Of a stretch of DNA of 9,749 nucleotides, positions 6,750-9,749 are shown one piece after another. Source of the stretch: a bacterium (GTDB lineage: Bacteria; Desulfobacterota; Deferrimicrobia; Deferrimicrobiales; Deferrimicrobiaceae); assembly GCA_020056545.1 (NCBI GenBank), contig JAGVHM010000118.1, positions 1 through 9,749 of the forward strand, read 5' to 3'. A program made the position numbers and the translations under genes. Position 1 is the first letter of the stretch; the number at the start of each line of letters is the position of its first letter. A model generated the notes under the pieces. The model saw nothing but the letters and a program-made list of their open reading frames with translations, was not told the DNA's origin and ran no database searches.

Positions 6750-7372
6750 CCGCCGACGTTCACGTCGACCGGCCCGATCGACGGTTGCGCCCAGTGGTAT
6801 TTCCCCTCCAGGTTAAGCGCCATCTTGGGATTGAGCCAGGCGTCGATTCCGGCCACTCCATACACACCCATGGTCGAATTCGTCTCCGTGGCAACCCCCA
6901 CAACCTGCCCCGCGCCGTTGAGCGTGGGGAAATCGACGTCGGTGAAATATATCCCGACGCCGCCGCCCACGTACGGCTCGAAGACGGGGGAGGGAACGAT
7001 GACCCGGACCCCGATGGTCAGTGGGACCACCGTCGCCGCAAGCCCCTGCTTGTCGGTGGAGTACGATCCGATCGCGCCCTCGACCGCCAGGACCGGAGAA
7101 ACGCGCGATCCTATCCCCACGTCGAAATTCAATCCGGAGTCGTAGAATTTCAACCCGTCGGTGTCGCCGTTCGGCTCGAACACGCCGATGTGCCCGAAGA
7201 AGTACGGCTGTCCGTACCTTGCGTGCTTCGGCGGGGGCACTTCCGCTCCCCTCCGCTGCGGAGGGGGCCCTCCCTTATCCATTTCGTACCGGTCGTACCT
7301 GTCCGCCTGCGCGGAGGATGAAACGATTACGCAAAATAATCCCGCGAACAACCCTGCCGCGATTCTTTTCAT
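6713..7372 (-). CDS. Outer-membrane beta-barrel protein (porin/OmpW-OmpA-like fold)
   Basis: The 219-residue precursor begins with a clean Sec signal peptide (MKRIAAGLFAGLFCVIVSSS, then AQA with cleavage likely after Ala23). A charged Pro-rich segment (24-48) is followed by alternating beta strands such as YFFGHIGVF, SGLNFDVGIGSRV, LAVEGAIGSY and FEPYVGGGVGIYF. It ends in LNLGIRISF; the terminal Phe is the usual BAM assembly signal. It most likely folds as a small, perhaps eight-stranded, barrel in the outer membrane; ligand or channel function is unknown. The start ATG 7372-7370 has AAGGAG seven bases upstream; the frame continues upstream but signal peptide and RBS fix this start. A strong hairpin lies just after the stop. 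Divergent from aroF. Confidence 0.85.
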   Translation of the reverse strand: MKRIAAGLFAGLFCVIVSSSAQADRYDRYEMDKGGPPPQRRGAEVPPPKHARYGQPYFFGHIGVFEPNGDTDGLKFYDSGLNFDVGIGSRVSPVLAVEGAIGSYSTDKQGLAATVVPLTIGVRVIVPSPVFEPYVGGGVGIYFTDVDFPTLNGAGQVVGVATETNSTMGVYGVAGIDAWLNPKMALNLEGKYHWAQPSIGPVDVNVGGWTLNLGIRISF

Positions 7373-7437
7373 CGCCAGTCTCCTTCTGTCTCTTCGGCGA
7401 ATATGCAGGGACAGGATCAGAATACCCCCCATCCCGA

Positions 7438-7467
7438 TGGAAATAAAGGGGACGTTTCGCCTATAAT
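7438..7467 (+). promoter_or_regulatory. Promoter of the DAHP synthase gene
   Basis: TGGAAA at 7438-7443 and a perfect TATAAT at 7462-7467 are 18 bases apart, giving a predicted start near 7474 and a leader of about 40 bases before ATG 7515. No attenuator, leader peptide or Trp/Tyr operator is seen in the 142-base divergent gap, which must also hold the beta-barrel gene promoter; I found only weak matches for that one. Confidence 0.6.
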
Positions 7468-7514
7468 GGTAGCCTTCCCCCGCGTACAATACGATCAGCG
7501 AAAGGGAGATATTC

Positions 7515-8534
7515 ATGATCATCGTCATGGGGGCCCTGGCCTCCAAATCGGAAATACGCTCCGTCCTAGCGAAGATCAAGGAGTTTGGGTACACCCCGCA
7601 CACGATCCACGGAAAAACCCGGAAGGTGATCGGCGCCATCGGCGACGAGAGGGGGAAGTTCGTCCTTCAGTCGCTCGAGTCGCTTCCCGGCGTCGAGCGT
7701 GTGGTCCCGATCCTCAGGCCGTACAAGCTCGCCAGCCGCGAGGTCAAGCCGGAGCGGACCGTGATCAGGATCGCGCCGGGAGTGACCGTGGGAGACAGAC
7801 AGCTCCTCATCATCGCGGGGCCCTGCTCCGTCGAGAGCGAGCAGCAGATGACGGACACCGCGCGGGCGGTGAAGGCGGCCGGGGCCCACATGCTGCGCGG
7901 AGGGGCGTTCAAGCCGCGCACGTCGCCGTACGCGTTCCAGGGGCTCGCCAAGAAGGGCCTGAAGATCCTGCGCGCGGCGGGCGACAAGGCGGGGATGCCC
8001 GTGGTGACCGAGGTGATGAACCCCGTGGACGTCGAGCTGATCTCCGAGTACTCCGACGTTCTCCAGGTCGGCGCGCGCAACATCCAGAACTTCGCGCTGC
8101 TCAAGCGGATCGGCAAATCGAAGAGGCCCATACTCCTGAAGCGCGGAATGATGACCACGATCACCGAGTTCCTGATGAGCGCCGAATACTGCATGTCCGA
8201 GGGGAGCCGCCAGGTGATCCTGTGCGAGCGGGGGATCCGGACATTCGAGGACTCCACGCGGAACACTCTCGACCTGTCCGCGATTCCGGTGCTGCGCGAG
8301 CGGACGCACCTTCCCGTCATCGTCGATCCATCGCACGGGACGGGGCACGCGGCGTACGTCCCCCCGATGTCGTGCGCGGCCGTCGCGGCGGGCGCCGACG
8401 GGCTGATGATCGAGGTGCACCCGAAGCCGGAGAAGGCGCTCTCCGACGGGCCGCAATCGCTCACGTTCGAGAAGTTCCGGGAAACGATGAAGATGATATC
8501 CGGATTCGTCGCCGCGGCGGGACGGACTCTCTGA
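7515..8534 (+). CDS. aroF: 3-deoxy-7-phosphoheptulonate synthase (DAHP synthase, type I-beta with N-terminal regulatory domain)
   Basis: It condenses phosphoenolpyruvate with erythrose-4-phosphate, the first step of the shikimate pathway to aromatic amino acids. The 339 residues contain an N-terminal ferredoxin-like domain (1-70, MIIVMGALASKSEIRSVLAK onward), which in the Thermotoga maritima enzyme mediates feedback inhibition by Tyr/Phe, and a TIM-barrel catalytic domain. Metal ligands are all present: C104 in AGPCSVES, H274 in DPSHGTGH, E300 in IEVHP and D311 in SDGPQSL. The substrate-binding RGGAFKPRTSPYAFQG is at 128-143. The start ATG 7515 has GGGAG six bases upstream. The penicillin-binding protein gene starts 13 bases after the stop, so they are probably cotranscribed, though no functional link is apparent. 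Regulation by the N-terminal domain is inferred from homology. Confidence 0.95.
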   Translation: MIIVMGALASKSEIRSVLAKIKEFGYTPHTIHGKTRKVIGAIGDERGKFVLQSLESLPGVERVVPILRPYKLASREVKPERTVIRIAPGVTVGDRQLLIIAGPCSVESEQQMTDTARAVKAAGAHMLRGGAFKPRTSPYAFQGLAKKGLKILRAAGDKAGMPVVTEVMNPVDVELISEYSDVLQVGARNIQNFALLKRIGKSKRPILLKRGMMTTITEFLMSAEYCMSEGSRQVILCERGIRTFEDSTRNTLDLSAIPVLRERTHLPVIVDPSHGTGHAAYVPPMSCAAVAAGADGLMIEVHPKPEKALSDGPQSLTFEKFRETMKMISGFVAAAGRTL

Positions 8535-8547
8535 CGCAATCCTCTTC

Positions 8548-9749
8548 ATGGGTCTGAAACGCTTCTTCCGCCCAGCCGTTCTTCTCCCTGCGGTCGGGCT
8601 GTTACTTCTCGTTCGCGCGGGCTACCTGTACTACACGCTCGGGAACGCGATGTCGGGCGGGGCCTGGGAGGCGCCGTCCATCCTTTACGGCCGGCCCACG
8701 CGGATCCATCCCGGCGACCCCCTGGGCAACCTGCGCCTCCCGGAAAGGCTTTCGCGGCTCTCCTATAAAAAAGTGGCGGGCGCGGCGCGCCAGCCGGGGA
8801 CCTGGTCCGAGGAGGATGGCCGGATCAGCATCCACATAAGGAAATTCCGCTACGGGAAGCAGGAAGAGCGCGAGTTTCCGGTGGAGATCGCGGTAAAGGA
8901 CGGCCGCGTCGCAACGCTGTCCACGCAGGCCGGCACTCCGCTGGAGGAAGCGCTTCTGGAGCCCGAGGAGGTCGGCCGGATCCTGGGGCCCGCCAGGGAG
9001 TCGCGGCGGCCGGTGCCTATCGAATCGATCCCGAAGCGCCTGCAGGACGCCGTGCTTGCCGCGGAAGACGCCCGCTTCCATTCCCATGTCGGAATCGACG
9101 CCGTCGGGGTCGCCCGGGCCTTCCTCGTCAACCTTCGCCAAATGAGGTTCGCCCAGGGCGGCTCGACGATCACGCAGCAGCTCGCGAGGAACTTCTTCCT
9201 CACGCCGAAGAAAAGCCTGTGGCGGAAAATCCGCGAAGCGGAGCTGGCCCTCCTTCTGGAGATCCGGTACTCGAAGAAGGAGATCCTCGCCGCTTATCTG
9301 AACCAGATCTATCTCGGCCAGGAGGGCTCCCGGGGGATCTACGGCGTCGAGGAGGCGTCGCGGTTCTACTTCTCCAAAGGCGTCGGCGCGCTCTCCCTCG
9401 AAGAGTCGGCCCTGCTGGCGGGGATCATACACTCGCCCAACCGTTACTCGCCCCTCCGGATGCCGCCGGCGGCCAGGGAGCGCAGGGACTGGGTTCTCTC
9501 ACGGATGGCGCACCTGGGAATGATCCTGGAGGAGGAATACACGAAGGCGGCCTCCACTCCCGTCCGGACGAACGTGAGGCGGGCGCCTTCGCGTGGCGCG
9601 GAGTACTTCGCCGACTACATCCAGAAGTTCGCCGAGGATAGCCTGGACGACGGGAAGATGTACCGTGCGGGATACCGTGTATACACCACGCTCGACCCGC
9701 ATCAGCAGGCGGCGGCGGAAGTTGCCGTCGCCCGGGGGCTCGCGGAGAT
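8548..9749 (+). CDS. Bifunctional class A penicillin-binding protein, PBP1b-like (cut by window edge)
   Basis: The visible 400 residues hold the N-terminal anchor and the whole glycosyltransferase domain; the transpeptidase domain lies beyond the right edge. A membrane segment at about 8-28 is followed by a UB2H-like region (about 60-150), which in E. coli PBP1b binds the activator LpoB. The GT51 domain starts near 158 (IESIPKRLQDAVLAAEDARF) and shows catalytic Glu173 in AAEDARFHSHVG, GGSTITQQLARN at 204-215, the RKIREAE motif at 227-233, EILAAYLNQIYLG at 245-257 and GIYGVEEASRFYF at 263-275. YRVYTTLDPHQQ (376-387) marks the linker toward the transpeptidase. It polymerises lipid II into glycan strands at the periplasmic face. 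The start ATG 8548 has no visible Shine-Dalgarno; coupling to aroF may help. Confidence 0.94.
   Translation, partial: MGLKRFFRPAVLLPAVGLLLLVRAGYLYYTLGNAMSGGAWEAPSILYGRPTRIHPGDPLGNLRLPERLSRLSYKKVAGAARQPGTWSEEDGRISIHIRKFRYGKQEEREFPVEIAVKDGRVATLSTQAGTPLEEALLEPEEVGRILGPARESRRPVPIESIPKRLQDAVLAAEDARFHSHVGIDAVGVARAFLVNLRQMRFAQGGSTITQQLARNFFLTPKKSLWRKIREAELALLLEIRYSKKEILAAYLNQIYLGQEGSRGIYGVEEASRFYFSKGVGALSLEESALLAGIIHSPNRYSPLRMPPAARERRDWVLSRMAHLGMILEEEYTKAASTPVRTNVRRAPSRGAEYFADYIQKFAEDSLDDGKMYRAGYRVYTTLDPHQQAAAEVAVARGLAE

Noticed and set aside
6458..7321. Plus-strand open frame of 287 residues opposite the phosphorylase and beta-barrel genes
   Set aside because: Arg/Pro-rich, no homology, crosses two real genes.
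7566..8549. Minus-strand open frame of 327 residues opposite aroF
   Set aside because: Shadow of a strongly conserved enzyme gene; low-complexity Arg/Leu/His composition.
8602..9432. Minus-strand open frame of 276 residues opposite the PBP gene
   Set aside because: Antisense shadow; the plus strand encodes clear GT51 motifs.

Overview
This window reads as an ordinary chromosomal segment of a high-GC Gram-negative bacterium. Evidence for the Gram-negative assignment is a TonB-family protein, a signal-peptide-bearing outer-membrane beta-barrel ending in Phe, and a class A penicillin-binding protein. The DUF507 pair, the CIRCE-controlled groESL and the type I-beta DAHP synthase fit a deltaproteobacterial (Desulfobacterota/Desulfuromonadota-like) lineage, but that placement is inference. 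No mobile element, CRISPR array, tRNA or rRNA was seen, and no gene-free stretch exceeds about 150 bases.

Layout. The left edge holds the N-terminal part of a rhomboid protease on the minus strand, divergent from a plus-strand TonB-like gene whose promoter sits so close to the ATG that the mRNA may be leaderless. Positions 1378 to 7372 are all minus strand. In transcription order they are: an outer-membrane beta-barrel protein, an MTA/purine nucleoside phosphorylase, two DUF507 genes, groES-groEL behind a sigma70-type promoter and a perfect CIRCE operator, an FmdB-type zinc ribbon, folD, and a GcvH-like protein. From 7438 onward the strand switches to plus, with a promoter, a DAHP synthase gene (aroF type) and a bifunctional PBP1b-like gene that runs off the right edge.

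How the genes relate. phosphorylase-DUF507-DUF507 and folD-gcvH are tightly packed, with start/stop overlaps that imply translational coupling. groESL is a separate heat-shock unit under HrcA. folD and the GcvH-like gene suggest a one-carbon theme, but no gcvP or gcvT is present here.

Most notable points. (1) The GcvH-like protein has Ser where the lipoyl-lysine should be, while the surrounding fold is well kept. It also lacks any ATG/GTG/TTG start and seems to begin at a CTG overlapping the folD stop. (2) A perfect 14-bp inverted repeat lies just after the beta-barrel gene and at the same time encodes the conserved N-terminal glycine loop of the phosphorylase. (3) That phosphorylase has an Asn in the purine-recognition position, which argues for a 6-oxopurine rather than an adenine nucleoside substrate. 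(4) A strong hairpin plus T-run between groEL and fmdB is oriented against all the neighbouring genes. I found no clear new multi-gene system.
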